64,000 bases of DNA from Drechslerella dactyloides (taxonomy: Eukaryota > Ascomycota > Orbiliomycetes > Orbiliales > Orbiliaceae), in the NCBI GenBank assembly GCA_020064725.1, contig JAGTWJ010000008.1, positions 806,001 to 870,000 of the forward strand. The letters are read 5' to 3'. Shown piece after piece: positions 11,852-22,313 of the stretch. The stretch's first letter is position 1, and every line of letters starts with the position of its first letter. The position numbers and the translations under genes are program-made. The notes beneath the pieces were generated by a model. The model was not told the DNA's origin and did no database searches. It was given only the letters and a program-made list of their open reading frames with translations.

Positions 11852-12790
11852 ATGCGGTCGACGGCGTTTGTGTCGGCGCTGCTGGCGTCGTGGGTTGTGC
11901 CGTCTTCCGCGCTGTATTTCTACCTGGACGGGTCGCATCCGAAGTGTTTCCTGGAGGAATTGCCCAAGGACACGCTTGTCGTGGGTATGTTTTGGATGAA
12001 TTTGTAGATGGGTGGTTTGAATATGGTTTTGCTGATGGGTGGTGTGCTACAGGACACTATCGAGCTGAGGAGTATAAGGGTGATGGATCGGGGTATGCGC
12101 CCGGCCATGGCGTGAACATTCACATCTCCGTCGAGGTACGTGTACCCTTCCCAATGGACCGCTATATACATATCTGGTGACGCAGAATGAATGCATTGTT
12201 GACATCCGACCCATAGGAAACCTTCGACCACAACCACCGCGTGATCAACCAGAAGGGCTCCAGCAACGGCCGCTTCACGTTCACAGCCGCCGACTCGGGC
12301 GAGCACCGCATCTGCTTCACCGCGTCCGCGAACGGTGCGAACCCAGGCTGGTTCTCGACGGGCGATCACCTCGGCGGCACCAAGCTGCATCTGGACCTAG
12401 CCATCGGCGAGACGAGCGAGATTGAGAGCCGCGATAAGGAGAAGATTAACGATATCGTGCAGCGGGTGAAGGATTTGAACAGTCGGCTGCAAGACATCCG
12501 GCGCGAGCAGATCTTCCAGAGGGTTTGTTCTTCCTTCCTTACACCTTCTCGTACTGTCGTTACCAGGACACAGTGGCCTGCCTTTCAAATATGAGGAATA
12601 TGTGAAGTTTGCTAACGTTGTGGGTGTGTGGTGGTGGTAGGAACGAGAGGCGGAGTTCAGAGATCAAAGCGAGCTGGTCAATTCAAATATCGTCAAGTGG
12701 ACGCTCATCCAGCTTGTCGTTTTGGGCGCGACGTGCGCGTGGCAGCTGTCGCATCTCAGGGCGTTCTTCATCAAGCAGAAGCTCACGTGA
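11852..12790 (+). CDS. ERP1: p24-family ER-Golgi cargo receptor, alpha (Erp1-like) subfamily
   Basis: Exons 11852-11984, 12053-12135, 12217-12522 and 12641-12790 give 223 residues. Residues 1-20 form a signal peptide ending PSSA, followed by LYFYLDG and a GOLD domain. Two cysteines (in HPKCFLEE and HRICFTAS) sit where p24 proteins have their disulfide. A coiled-coil region with KEKINDIVQRVKDLNSRL follows, then one membrane segment (WTLIQLVVLGATCAW) and a short cytosolic tail. The tail ends IKQKLT, a KxKxx-type COPI retrieval signal. The ALYFYLDGSHPKCFLEELP start matches the p24-alpha group (yeast Erp1, Erp5, Erp6). Which yeast paralog is the ortholog is not certain. It should cycle in COPII/COPI vesicles and sort secretory cargo. 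All introns have GT-AG ends. Confidence 0.9.
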
Positions 12791-13172
12791 GGTGTCCGTG
12801 TCCGGCGGAGTGGATGGAGGAGGTATGCAAAGTGGCAAGTGTGCCGGATAGGTATATTGTTTGTAACTATTTCGAAATACAGCGTTCATACGTCTATAAT
12901 TTTTGCCTTCCTAAAATTTCCATGATATCTGCAAGTTTTGGCGTTTGGATGAAATGTGTAATTCCCGTAGGATTGATATTTAGATATAAGCAGACTGCAA
13001 GCTAGTGAACTGGGCTGATGGATGACTTCTATTATATACTATATGTATAGCATCTTCTGAGCAGTTACGACAAGGGGTATATAAAGCATTCTGGGGTCCT
13101 GCTCCACTATTGACGACGTGATCAACCATACGATCTCGCAGGTAACTTCCCTCCTCATCCACAACGGAGGAC
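12791..13172. other. Convergent 3' interval between the p24 and SDR genes
   Basis: This 382-bp stretch lies between two genes that converge. It is AT-rich in parts and should hold both 3' UTRs. No gene seen. Confidence 0.5.
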
Positions 13173-14482
13173 CTAAGCGTGAATATGGTAACCGCCGTCT
13201 GGTAACAACACGGGTACAAGTTAGATCATGCATTACAACGGCCAGCTATCGAACTGATAAGCAGCATGGGGCAATGGGATCAGACTTACCGATGACGATT
13301 TCCTGGCCGGTCATGGATATATTTTGCGCGCAGAAAACAAAGGCATCCGCAACGGTAACGGGATGAATCTAATCCGTTCATCAAGTTCACAATAACGTCA
13401 GCGACTTACCAAACTATGCGCGGAGAATGCGTGCAAATTTATCAGCGAAAGGGAGGGATGATTCTTACGTAGGCTTTCGTCGCGGACTTTAGTCGGTACC
13501 CCTCCTTCACCTCCTCGGGAAACTTGCTACCCCATTCCGTCAGCACGAGGCCGGGACAGACGGCGTTAACTCTAATCTTGGGGCCGTGAGAGGATGCGAG
13601 GCCGCGCATGAGGTGTAGCGCTGCAGCTTTGGAGACCGAGTATGCCAGCGAGCTGCCGCCGGGGAGAAGGCCCTATATTTCCATATGACTTGGTTAGCTG
13701 GAGGTTTGTCTCGTGAACCAGAAGCTGGAGGTGCTAGTTGGACCCAATAGTATAGAAAGTGGTGGAATGCAACTGACGGCTGTGGAGGCGCAGATTGTGA
13801 GGCTGCCGCCGTCGGGGTTGGCGGTGAAGGTTGGCTTTGCGGCCTTGAGGAGCCAGACGTTCGCTTTGCAGTTGACTGCGAAGCACTGTATAGTTATACG
13901 TTAGCGGCGAGCTGCTGTTAACATGGTAGGGGTATCGCACCTTGTCGTAGTCCTCGTCGGTCAGAGCATCGAGGTTTGAGAAGTGCGCGAACTTGGTCCA
14001 GCCCTATAATACCAATAGCACCATCAGCAGCGGAACTTGTCATTGCTATATCACCATAGTAAGTGTCGATGTAATGCGGTTCCGAGTAGAAGATTTCATA
14101 CAGCATTGGATATTATAACGTCCAGTCCGCCTAGCGCTTCGATCGACTGCTGGACCAGCTTCTCGCATCCCTCGCTCGTGCCGACGTCACTTTGGATGGC
14201 CACAATCTTGAGAGCAGGATGTTCGAACAGCAGCTTTTCTTTCAGCTTCTCGGCCCGGTCCTCGCTGGAGAGGTAGTTGATGACGAGGTTTGCGCCCTGC
14301 TGGGCGAAGCGTTCGCAGATTGCCTCGCCGATTCCGCGCGAGCCGCCCTGTGAAATATATTCGCTGTTAGCTTTACATTTTCGTGAAGGGCAGGATGCTA
14401 TAATGCGGTTTATGGGGATTGGCTAGGGTGTGGATATACTTGCCGTAACGAGGACGTTGCGTCCAGCTAGGTCGTAGCTCAT
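13173..14482 (-). CDS. Classical short-chain dehydrogenase/reductase (SDR)
   Basis: Seven exons on the minus strand: 14482-14444, 14347-14102, 14003-13941, 13885-13778, 13672-13469, 13368-13290 and 13198-13173. They give 254 residues, the usual length for a classical SDR. The Rossmann motif TGGSRGIG is at residues 13-20 and SNAG at about 93-96. The catalytic set is Ser150 (in CASTAG), Tyr163 and Lys167 (AYSVSK). The family-typical C-terminal stretch TGQEIVIDGG is present. It should be a soluble NAD(P)H-dependent oxidoreductase. The substrate cannot be told from sequence. The first intron (14443-14348) begins GCAAGT, not GT. The fifth intron (13468-13369) contains internal splice-like sites, so its boundaries are the least certain. 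The start is shared with a divergent promoter toward the Alba gene. Confidence 0.85.
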
Positions 14483-14827
14483 CTTTCCGTCTGCACTTCT
14501 TCTTTCGCCGGGCCTGGAAAGTTATATCGCGAGATGCAACAATTTGACGGGCTGTTCGAGCTTGGATGAGTTGACGTAACGAAGCACTCGTACATGCACC
14601 ACCGCCTGGTATTTAAACGGACACCTCGCTGATGCAAATATAGGTCCACGGCATCTACCTCGGTGACCCTGTAGCCGAGGCCCGGGATACGGGGTCGTTT
14701 GTCGCAGGTCCTCGTACAAGCGTCGCTCTCGTGCGCATCGACCCCGGCCGCTTTCAGCCACTTTAAGAAGGCTAATGCAGGCACGCCCGTCCCCTCGTTC
14801 GCGATCGACCGACACCCATATCGAACG
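14483..14827. promoter_or_regulatory. Divergent promoter between the SDR and Alba-domain genes
   Basis: 345 bp separate the two start codons, so both promoters and 5' UTRs must lie here. The frame of the plus gene is open upstream to about 14699 but has no ATG. No specific element is clear. Confidence 0.45.
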
Positions 14828-15982
14828 ATGGCAGCGGCTGCCACGGCGAATCCGAACGCTCCTCCGGCCGCGAAAGATGCGGTACCCACCGTCGAGATCA
14901 CAGCCAACTCGTCGATAAAGTCCAAAGTTCGACAATGCCTCGCGATTCTACAGGTACCCAGCGAGGGAGAACCCGCCCCGACGGCGACGACACGAAAGGC
15001 CGCGCGCAAGGGAAACCGGATTGTCGCGCTGAAGGCCGTGCATCCGTCCGCGGGGTCGAAGACCATCACTGTCGCTGAGATCGCGAAGCGGTGTATCGCT
15101 GCTGCAGGCGCAACGGACGGCAAGGGTGCAACGGGCACATGGTGGCAGTACACGAAGCTCGAAAGCAGCCTGATAGAATGGCCGCCGAAGAAGCAGACGA
15201 AGACGAAGACAGACCCGCCTCCTCGCCCCACGGCAGCTGCAGCCGGCAATACGGACCGAGAGAAGGAGCAGCAGGAGGAACTCGACGCCGACGCCCTTCT
15301 AAACGCGAGTAAACGGCGGCGAAGCGTCATCGACGAGCGAGCTGCGAAGAAGCGCAAGCTCGACCATTCGGATATCGAACCATCCCCACCGCGTCCCGTG
15401 TCGGTGGACCTCTCGTCCGACGACCGCCCGCCGCATCTCCGCCACTCCTCGCCAGCCGCAAGCTCGGACAGCATACCGCCTCATCTGCGGAGTTCCTCGC
15501 CAGCAGCACGGTCCGACAGCAGCAGCATACCACCGCACCTGCGCCACTCGCCCCCAGCCGCCGGCTCCGACGACAGCATACCGCCGCATCTTCGAAGTTC
15601 TACACCGACTCCTAAACCCTCATCTCCCGCACGGCCATCCGCATCCACCGCACGCAATCAACCGGATTCACACACGGCGAATGCGACCCGCGAAGACCCA
15701 CCCGTAACCTCTTCGCCGCCACCAATGGTCGACGAACAAATGGAGTCCGACGACGACGAAGATGGCGACGAATACCGTGACTTCCAGCAACTGGACCTCG
15801 ACCACGTGCCCGAAAAGTACACGAAGAAGCTCCTCGCAGACCTCGACGAGGCGGAGAGGAGGCGGAAGAAGTACCGGGCGGTCGCGGTGATGACGATATA
15901 TCTAAGTCTACAGCGCCGGGGAGATCTGGAGAAGCTGTATGGCGTGCAGACGAATTTCGAAGTCAAAGCTAAGGACGACTAG
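14828..15982 (+). CDS. Alba-like nucleic-acid-binding domain protein with PPHLR repeats
   Basis: Single-exon protein of 384 residues starting at the first ATG in frame. Residues about 20-115 look like an Alba fold. VEITANSSIKSKVRQCLAIL is the first strand-helix part, and RIVALKAVHPSAGSKTITVAE is the second, with the typical ITVAEIAKR helix. Alba proteins bind RNA or DNA. Eukaryotic relatives include RNase P/MRP subunits. The middle is disordered, with a basic KRRR and KKRK pair that could be a nuclear signal, then four PPHLR repeats (15421-15603) in Ser/Pro-rich spacers. An acidic stretch (ESDDDEDGDEYRDF) and a helical, conserved-looking C-terminus (about 325-384) follow. The Alba call is by pattern only, and the binding target is unknown. 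Confidence 0.75.
   Translation: MAAAATANPNAPPAAKDAVPTVEITANSSIKSKVRQCLAILQVPSEGEPAPTATTRKAARKGNRIVALKAVHPSAGSKTITVAEIAKRCIAAAGATDGKGATGTWWQYTKLESSLIEWPPKKQTKTKTDPPPRPTAAAAGNTDREKEQQEELDADALLNASKRRRSVIDERAAKKRKLDHSDIEPSPPRPVSVDLSSDDRPPHLRHSSPAASSDSIPPHLRSSSPAARSDSSSIPPHLRHSPPAAGSDDSIPPHLRSSTPTPKPSSPARPSASTARNQPDSHTANATREDPPVTSSPPPMVDEQMESDDDEDGDEYRDFQQLDLDHVPEKYTKKLLADLDEAERRRKKYRAVAVMTIYLSLQRRGDLEKLYGVQTNFEVKAKDD
15421..15603 (+). repeat. In-frame tandem repeat encoding four PPHLR units
   Basis: Four imperfect units of about 16-18 codons each encode a short Ser/Asp-rich lead, then (I/R)PPHLR followed by (H/S)S. The PPHLR core is unchanged in all four copies while the spacers vary. That pattern suggests selection on the core. 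Confidence 0.8.
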
Positions 15983-16558
15983 CTGTTGGCAACAGCGGAC
16001 GATATAACGGCATGCAGGACGCGTAATTAATTGTACCATAGGATTTATAGCGTTCGGCATCGAGGTTACATAGGATTCTTGACAGCAATAGCAATATTAT
16101 GTGGTATGTTGCACTATAAACATGCATTCCAGAGACATACATCTAGATTATTTCGATTTATTATTTGTAGATCAATTCTAGATGTTGTGACACTGTATTA
16201 ATCCACCATGCCATTATTGTCCAAGTGCGTAACAGGCAATCTGAACGTTGAACAGACGGAGACTATCCTTTATGAAGAACCGATTCCAACCACCGTGCGG
16301 GAAGCTAAGCCAATCGACTGCTACTCTTAAAAAGGACGAAACTTAAACCAACCAACCAGCTGTACGTCCGCAGGTTCAAAAAGCGGACTGTAAAATAGAT
16401 CCCGGCAGAAACACCGCCACTAGCGATATATAAATCAATGCTCATCTATATATCGGTGACCGAAAGCGACCCTTGTCGGGCCTGATGCTAGCGAGCTGGC
16501 TAGCGGGGAACAAGCAAAAGAGGCAGAACACGAGTATTAGGACTAGACAGGCGCTGAT
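15983..16558. other. Convergent 3' interval between the Alba and dynein light chain genes
   Basis: 576 bp, AT-rich in the left half. It should hold the 3' UTRs of two converging genes. I see no coding sequence and no RNA gene. Confidence 0.5.
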
Positions 16559-17427
16559 TCAGATGCCGATCCAGATGATGGATACCACGATGTCCATATC
16601 TAACGACATTGCAGTATAGCCCGTCAGCAAGATGCACACCCAATATGATAGTCGTAGTCTGTATAAAGGGAGCAGCACGTACCTTTCAGAGTGTGCTTGT
16701 ATGCCCACATGCCATCCTATCAACATTCACCTCCACCGTTAGCCAATCCGATATTCCACATGTTGCCAAATCCGACAAGAAAAGATGCATCTGGCGTGTA
16801 TTTGTCGCCCCACCTTCTCTGTGTTCCAGTAGCCACCGCAGGCGCTGTGCATGCCCCTCCGGCCGGCTGTGGTGGTCACGCTGCTGCTGTCGTCGTCAGT
16901 CACAGGCTTGCCGGACCCGCCGGCGTGCTGTATTATCGTGGAGTTGACGGCGAACTTGAAGGGGCATGACGACTGGGCGGCGGACGACGGGGTGGATTCA
17001 GATATGAGCTGTCGCAGGATGCCGTTCTGCAATGATAGATGGTATGTCAGTTGCTGGGCCCTGATTGTATGGGGGAGGAAGGCGTGGGCGGGTGTAACGT
17101 ACGATGATGTTGGTGTTCCATGTTTCGGTCATGGAGTGCGTGTAGGTGGGGGAGTCGCCGAGGGCCGCGTTACACGCCTAGTTGGATGGACTCGCCGATC
17201 AGCATTGTACGGACTGCGTGAGTGAAGCAGGACATCGACGGTCAGCTGAGGGAGGCCGGGAGGGGGCTTGCATACGTCGGCGCAGATTTGCTTTATGCGG
17301 ATTGGCGGGATAGGCTGGCGGGCGAGCTTGCGGGTTAGCTAGCTGAGTCGATCGCATCTCGCAGGGTCGCGAACGGGAGGGAGAGGGGGAGACGCACGGC
17401 GCCGGAGGGGGACTTGGAGTCGGCCAT
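16559..17427 (-). CDS. Tctex-type dynein light chain
   Basis: Proposed exons on the minus strand: 17427-17398, 17314-17276, 17177-17103, 17026-16814, 16716-16683 and 16599-16559, giving about 143 residues. The joined protein carries ICADACNAALGDSPTYTH, FKFAVNSTIIQHA, then ACGGYWNTEKDGMWAYKHT and the C-terminal DIVVSIIWIGI. These are hallmark segments of Tctex1/DYNLT light chains of cytoplasmic dynein, which act as dimers in motor assembly and cargo binding. Residues about 65-95 carry an extra Gly/Ser/Thr/Asp loop inside the usual strand pair. The start of exon 2 is uncertain: an acceptor 12 nt upstream (exon from 17326) also keeps the frame. Intron 4 starts GTGGGG, a weak donor. Confidence 0.85.
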
Positions 17428-18427
17428 GATGCGGATGAGCCTTGTGGACAGGTGCTGGAATGTGGATGCGGAGGGCCTGGAGGAACGAGCAGATGGTGGT
17501 GACAGGATTCTTGGGGTCGTGGGGAGGGTCGAAATTGGAGCGGGTGTGTTTACGAGAGAGCTGGCGGACGGGGCTCCGTTATCGCCCGTAGCGGAGAGCC
17601 ACCACCAGCCGGCGGGCACCCCAGCCGGCTCCCCGCACGTCTCGCCCAGCCACATCATTGGCCCGGAGTCTTGCAATTCTCGGTCGGGATGTTTGAGAGC
17701 AGGGACGCAATCATTGAGGTGGTAGTTAACTGGGCAATGGCATGCATGACGTTGGCTGTCAGTAGCAACGATGCGAGACGGCGCTCGGAGCAGCAATAAT
17801 ATCAATTGCCAGTCTACTGCATATGGCAATTAGGTGCACCGCTTGTGCTACATGGACTCGACGTCGAGCTACCAGATCTCGCCGCCACGGATGCCTGCAA
17901 TGAGAATTAAACCTCACGACTTCGACCAGCTGCCCCAGTGAATTCAAAGGCACCCCCATGTGATCCGGATCATGGATCTGGCAGAATTCGAGTATTCTCG
18001 CCTGGCAGCGCCGGGGTGCTTTGTCCTGGGCGGTTCCGGGTGCAGCGCGCTATTAGGCAGGCCGCTCTTACCACCACCACCACCATTACCACCGCACAAT
18101 ACCGTCGCCCATTCTCGCGGCCGGCTGCCTTTACCGTGCTTGCAGAGCCATCAGTTTTTTTCCTCGCCTTCGGCCGGAGTTCCGTTCCTTGGTGAGAAAT
18201 TCCCAGTCTGAATTTCCATCGTCCGGATATTCCCCTTCTTCCTGCTCTCCTGCTCTCTCTTTCTTCCCTTCGCTCGCTTTCACGGTTTCACTTTTTGTTT
18301 ATGAGCTCGCTCTCTCCCGGCTCTCTCCCGTCCACGAACGCTCTCGAGTCCTCCTCTCCCGCGTCATCGACTCTACACCATCTCTCTCGACCTCTGCTTC
18401 TCCCGACCGACCAGCTGATCACCCGAC
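17428..18427. promoter_or_regulatory. Divergent promoter region between the dynein light chain and VTC1 genes
   Basis: 1.0 kb between diverging start codons. The right half (about 18215-18425) is strongly CT-rich, with runs of CTCTC/TTCTT up to the VTC1 start. Such pyrimidine tracts are common in promoters and leaders of well-expressed fungal genes. No gene seen. Confidence 0.45.
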
Positions 18428-19100
18428 ATGTCGACCCAGCCTCTCCTCCAGACCGCCCCAGGTGCGTTGTTTCTATCTACCTATCTATCCCTCTATCGGT
18501 ACTTGAGACATGTCGGCTGGTGACGTCGGAATTGTCCGTCGCGAAGCCACAACCAAAAAATACGATCGCTAACGGGGCATCGCGGTGACGGGCCACAGGC
18601 AAGCGAATTGCTCTGCCGGTCAGAGTCGAACCAAAGGTACGTCTTCACAACAGTCTTTCAACGTGCACGTACCGGTACACGGCTAACATGTACCTCTCTC
18701 GTGTGCCTCACGCATAGGTCTACTTTGCCAACGAGAGTAAGGACATCTACCCTCCCGAACTAAACTACCGACGCCGCTATGCCGAATGCACGATAAACTA
18801 AAATGGTCGGCGTGAACTACTGCAGGAACATTCCTCTCATGGCTCAACTTCACCGTCATTCTCGGCGGCCTGGCGGTTGGTCTCCTCAACTTTGGCGACA
18901 AGGTCGGCCGCATCTCGGCCGCTCTGTTCACGTTCATCGCCATGGGCACGATGGTCTACGCGCTTTTCACATTCCACTGGCGGGCTGCGGCTATTCGTAG
19001 ACGAGGCAGCGGGAGCTTCGACGATCGGTTCGGACCGACGGTGCTGGCGATCACGCTTCTGGCTGCCGTGGTCGTCAACTTTATCCTGAGGATGGTGTAG
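18428..19100 (+). CDS. VTC1: VTC1, vacuolar transporter chaperone 1 (polyphosphate polymerase subunit)
   Basis: Exons 18428-18461, 18599-18636, 18718-18736 and 18826-19100 give 121 residues, close to the yeast length. The spliced N-terminus reads MSTQPLLQTAPGKRIALPVR, followed by VYFANERTFLSWLNF, the signature start of the DUF202/VTC1 domain. Three membrane segments follow at roughly residues 35-53, 60-80 and 100-120, separated by RAAAIRRRGSGSFDD. Vtc1 is the small membrane subunit of the VTC complex, which makes and translocates polyphosphate into the vacuole. Exon 3 is only 19 nt. All introns have GT-AG ends. Confidence 0.95.
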
Positions 19101-19783
19101 GGGGGTTGGAGGACCATTGTGGGGATGCATTGTATTTTGGTGGACGGGCAGGAGATATCGGATGCCTCTTATTGCTGGTTCAGCTCGTATGGAGTGGGAT
19201 AGCGGAACGCCCCATCTATACAATCGGGGCGAGGTGGGGGGTGGGGAGGAACGCCGGCAGGCATCAAGCTAGCATCACGTAGGGAGAGAATCTCTACCAA
19301 AATCTATATCTATCTATCCGTCCGTCTGTTGTTCTGGGAAGCCGTCCGGCGTTTGAAGTGCTGCAGTACCGGGAGCACGTCCTTAGTATGGAATTTGCGT
19401 ATGATATGTATGTTAGCATCAAGTGGCTCAAAAGCGCGGAAATACATCAACCATCTTGACAGATTTCTCCAGTGCGATATCGAATAATGTCTGCGGTGTT
19501 GCGCGGCGGTGGCGAGCAAATGAAAGCGGCTTGTGCTGACTAACTTGGCTCGCTCTCGCCCAAGGAGCACTCACTCCACATTACGTGTGTCCAGCCGAAC
19601 ACCATCACGAAACCACCACCACCACCACCGCAGCCCGCCTTCCTACCGCCCTGTGATCTCCATCTCGCCTTCACGATCGTAACGCTCCATCGAACACCGT
19701 ATCACGTCTGCTTGCAAAGTAAAGCATTACATCAGCTCTTCCCCCGCTATCCGACCTAGGATAGCCTGCTCCCTCCGACCACC
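19101..19783. other. Intergenic region: VTC1 3' end and RPT3 promoter
   Basis: 683 bp with no gene. A CTAT/CCGT-type microsatellite lies near 19300-19325, and an ACC/CCA-rich run at about 19605-19630, upstream of the RPT3 start. Confidence 0.45.
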
Positions 19784-21441
19784 ATGGCCACCCCAGCGGT
19801 CGAAAACACGCCGAACCCACCCCATATGCTTGGGAACAAGAAGCAGAGAACCGCCCCGTCATCGTTCAGCAATGCCTCCGTCTTCGATGCACTGGCCGAG
19901 GACAACGAGTACGCGACGCTGAAGAAGCTGCAGCGACACCTCGAGTACGTGGATTCCGACGCGTATCCCGCGCTATCAACCCCTCCGATGCCGGCGGTGC
20001 TAATCCACGCTCGATAACCAGATACATCCAGCTCCAGGAAGAATATATAAAGGATGAGCAGAGGTTCGTAAACACATATCGCGTAGTCTAAGCATGAATG
20101 GATGGACGGATGCTGATTTCGTACGCTCGACATAGGAGTCTGAAGCGCGAGCTCGTCCGTGCTCAGGAGGAAATCAAACGGATACAGTCGGTCCCTCTTG
20201 TCATCGGGCAGTTCATGGAAGCAATCGATCAAAAGTATGTTCCTACAGACCGTACGCTCGATGGCCACGCAAAGCTTACGTCTCTTCAAGTACCGGAATA
20301 GTGCAAAGCTCCACGGGATCCAACTATGTCGTGCGGATCCTATCCACGCTCGACCGCGAGCTCCTCAAGCCGTCCTCCTCTGTCGCTCTACACCGCCACT
20401 CCAACGCGCTCGTCGACATCCTCCCACCTGAGGCCGACTCCTCGATAGCAATGCTCGGGCAGGATGAGAAGCCCGATGTGACGTACGCGGATGTCGGTGG
20501 GCTGGACATGCAGAAGCAGGAGATCAGAGAGGCCGTGGAGCTCCCGCTCACACACTTTGATCTTTACAAACAGATTGGTATCGATCCGCCGCGTGGAGTG
20601 CTGCTGTACGGCCCCCCCGGAACGGGCAAAACCATGTTGGTACGTACATCACATCGATAAAGTGGGGGAAGCGGTGCAAGATTCTAACGCCATGTCGTTC
20701 AGGTGAAAGCCGTGGCGAATAGCACAACCGCGAGCTTTATCCGCGTCGTGGGGTCTGAGTTTGTCCAAAAGTACCTCGGCGAAGGCCCTCGCATGGTGCG
20801 CGACGTCTTCCGGATGGCGAGAGAGAACTCGCCCTCGATCATCTTCATCGACGAGATCGATGCCATCGCTACGAAACGTTTCGACGCGCAGACGGGAGCC
20901 GACAGAGAGGTTCAGCGTATTCTGCTGGAACTGCTGAACCAGATGGATGGGTTCGATCAAACCGCCAACGTCAAGGTTATCATGGCGACGAATCGCGCGG
21001 ACACGTTGGATCCCGCCCTGCTTCGTCCGGGACGTCTCGACCGAAAGATCGAATTTCCAAACCTGAAGGATCGAAGGGAGAGGCGCCTGATTTTCAGCAC
21101 TATTGCTGCCAAGATGTCCCTGTCGCCGGAGTGCGATTTGGATTCCCTGATCGTTCGGAATGACCCCCTCTCCGGCGCGGTGATTGCTGCGATCATGCAG
21201 GAGGCTGGACTGTGAGTGCTCGACTCGATTGTATCATCCCTTGAATTTCAGCACTGACAGTGAATAGGCGTGCGGTCCGGAAGAATAGGTACAACATCAT
21301 CCAGGCGGATCTCGAAGATGCCTATTCGAGCCAAGTGAAGGGCACGACAGAGGCAGACAAGTATGCGGCCCCCATTCTCTTTATGCTATGTGACGAAGTA
21401 TGGCTAACGGGTTGCTTTATAGGTTCGAGTTCTACCGGTAG
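19784..21441 (+). CDS. RPT3: RPT3 (PSMC4), 26S proteasome regulatory ATPase
   Basis: Seven exons, 19784-19944, 20022-20063, 20136-20234, 20291-20639, 20703-21211, 21268-21360 and 21423-21441, give 423 residues (yeast 428). An N-terminal coiled coil (LKKLQRHLEYIQLQEEYIKD) leads to an OB region (DQNTGIVQSSTGSNYVVRI) and a AAA+ ATPase. Walker A GPPGTGKT is at about 208-215 and Walker B IIFIDE ends near Glu268. The sensor region holds MATNRADTLDPALLRPGR. The C-terminus is FEFYR, a hydrophobic-Tyr-X tail that docks into the 20S alpha ring and opens the gate. It forms the base ring of the 19S particle. The TTG|GTACGT donor and the other splice sites are all GT-AG. Confidence 0.97.
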
Positions 21442-22313
21442 TTTGACATTGCCTTATGTCTGGCGCCTTGCGTGCCAAACTTTGTGTAGATAACATAACA
21501 TTACGATCTTGTCCGACATTTGCGCGGTGTTTTTCGTGACTAGCAGCAGCTGTGCTCACTCTTAGAAGCAAAGAATAATCTTACCCTAGAAATTAAGCTT
21601 GGGTTGATAATGCAAATGTCGTTCCTCGGAGCGAGTATCTCGTAGAAACGGTGGCAATCAGGAGAGCAGCGTAGATTCAAGGTGTCGAACCTGCGGCTAG
21701 ATTTCTGGATCGAGGGGCCCCCGGACAGAAACCATGCCGGTCTCGTGTGCGGGGTTGCTATATATACGTCTACCCCAGACGATCGATATCGCGAGACCAG
21801 TCCGCTTTCGATTTAAGCGGATTTCAGCCATTCGTTTGGGGAACATGGATGCTTCGCACGTTATGGGCAAGGGTGTAGCGTAGACATCAACTGATCAAGG
21901 TGCCCTCCGCAGCAGAGTTGTATATCTCGGGAGCTACCAAGCTGTTCTGCCCCGATCTCCACGCAAAGATCTTGCGATTGGCATCGACGTTCGAGAGCTG
22001 GGCCACAACGTTGTTTTAACATTTGGCAGGATATATATCAGCTGCGGGGCACCTTCAGCCGCCGTTGACGCATGAGCTGCCAGCTCGCCCGCCAGCCAGC
22101 CAGCCAGCGTTTGTCTCTGCTTCGCGACAAGGCGCCCGCAACTCCGAGCTGCATGCATTAGAACGACAGAGGTAAGCATGAGCATCCTATCCATTCACGA
22201 ACAGGATTCCAAGCAAGCAAACAAACAGACATCATACTTCATCTATATCAAATCGAGCTTCACTGACCAACCGACGGCCAAGATAGAGCCCGGTACAGAT
22301 ACGAACGCGAACG
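21442..22313. other. Intergenic region: RPT3 3' end and EGH1 promoter
   Basis: 872 bp without a gene. It includes a TATATATA-like element near 21760 and a CCAG/CAGC array at about 22086-22110. ORFs here are short and unsupported. Confidence 0.45.

Noticed and set aside
13369..13468. Extra 4-nt microexon TTTG inside SDR intron 5
   Set aside because: It is flanked by AG and GTAAGT, but including it breaks the frame into the conserved ADAFVF segment. Direct joining of KAY to IHPVTVADAF keeps the frame.
14479..15474. 331-codon minus-strand open frame across the Alba-domain gene and the divergent promoter
   Set aside because: The plus strand carries the Alba pattern and ordered repeats. The antisense frame is low-complexity Ser/Arg/Phe-rich shadow sequence and overlaps the SDR start.
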